Shown piece by piece: positions 6,271 through 6,333 of a stretch of DNA of 6,333 nucleotides (its first letter is position 1; every line of letters begins with the position of its first letter). Both the position numbers and the translations under genes were made by a program. Source of the stretch: Chloroflexota bacterium (GTDB lineage Bacteria > Chloroflexota > Anaerolineae > Caldilineales > Caldilineaceae); assembly GCA_016199425.1 (NCBI GenBank), contig JACQGT010000166.1, forward strand, positions 1 to 6,333, read 5' to 3'. Below the pieces are notes generated by a model. The model made no database searches. It worked only from the letters and a program-made list of their open reading frames with translations, and was not told where the DNA came from.

Positions 6271-6333
6271 AATAGTGAATAGTGAATAGCGAATGGGGAG
6301 CGTTGGGTCGCCCATTCTTCATTCACCATTCAC
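6271..6333. repeat. Heptamer repeats forming a long imperfect hairpin, reaching the window edge
   Basis: Four tandem heptamers (AATAGTG, AATAGTG, AATAGCG, AATGGGG; 6271-6298) face three complementary-type heptamers (CATTCTT, CATTCAC, CATTCAC; 6313-6333). Read as a hairpin, 23-base arms 6275-6297 and 6311-6333 pair at 19 of 23 positions around a 13-base loop. It starts five bases after the caspase stop codon. The element may continue past the window. Its form suggests a dispersed, non-autonomous repeat. No T-tract is visible, so terminator function cannot be claimed. Confidence 0.6.

Noticed and set aside
4830..6329. A 499-residue open frame on the - strand
   Set aside because: It lies antisense to the hydrolase half of the caspase protein. 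Its composition is rich in H, R, Q, G and A, as expected from the complement of GC-rich codons, and it shows no recognisable domain. Its first residues come from the heptamer repeat.
1..6333. The three genes as one operon or gene cassette
   Set aside because: There is an intrinsic terminator after the MFS gene and promoter-like elements before the second and third genes, and the three products share no functional theme.

Overview
The window is GC-rich bacterial chromosome with three genes, all on the + strand, separated by short intergenic gaps. No mobile element, RNA gene or CRISPR array is visible. The origin is probably a Chloroflexota member (Caldilineae/Anaerolineae-like). This is inferred from three things: a PucC-type MFS carrier, a very large orthocaspase fusion protein, and short palindromic or heptameric intergenic repeats. 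No marker gene fixes the taxonomy, so the assignment is tentative.

Layout. Positions 1-1209 hold the 3' part of a gene that starts before the window. It encodes the C-terminal half of an AI-2E/PerM-family membrane protein fused in frame to a HAD-type hydrolase domain. Positions 1210-1292 hold a perfect-core palindrome, a tandem 9-bp direct repeat and a promoter-like element placed so close to the next ATG that the mRNA could be leaderless. Positions 1293-2597 encode a PucC/BCD-family MFS transporter whose stop codon lies inside an intrinsic terminator. Positions 2598-2750 carry a second promoter-like element with the same -10 (TACACTGC), three degenerate heptamers and a good Shine-Dalgarno. 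Positions 2751-6266 encode a 1171-residue protein with an N-terminal caspase-like peptidase, a middle region including a DUF4384-like domain, and a C-terminal lipase-like alpha/beta hydrolase. Positions 6267-6333 hold heptamer repeats arranged as a long imperfect hairpin that runs to the window edge.

How the genes relate. The terminator after the MFS gene and the separate promoter-like elements suggest three independent transcription units rather than an operon. No shared pathway is evident.

The most interesting object is the caspase/alpha-beta-hydrolase protein. It joins an apparently intact His/Cys protease and an apparently intact Ser/Asp/His hydrolase in one cytoplasmic polypeptide, separated by an Arg/Lys-rich linker. 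It could be a self-contained protease-activated lipase or esterase, for example a stress or cell-death effector. That function is an inference; the domain make-up is read directly from the sequence.
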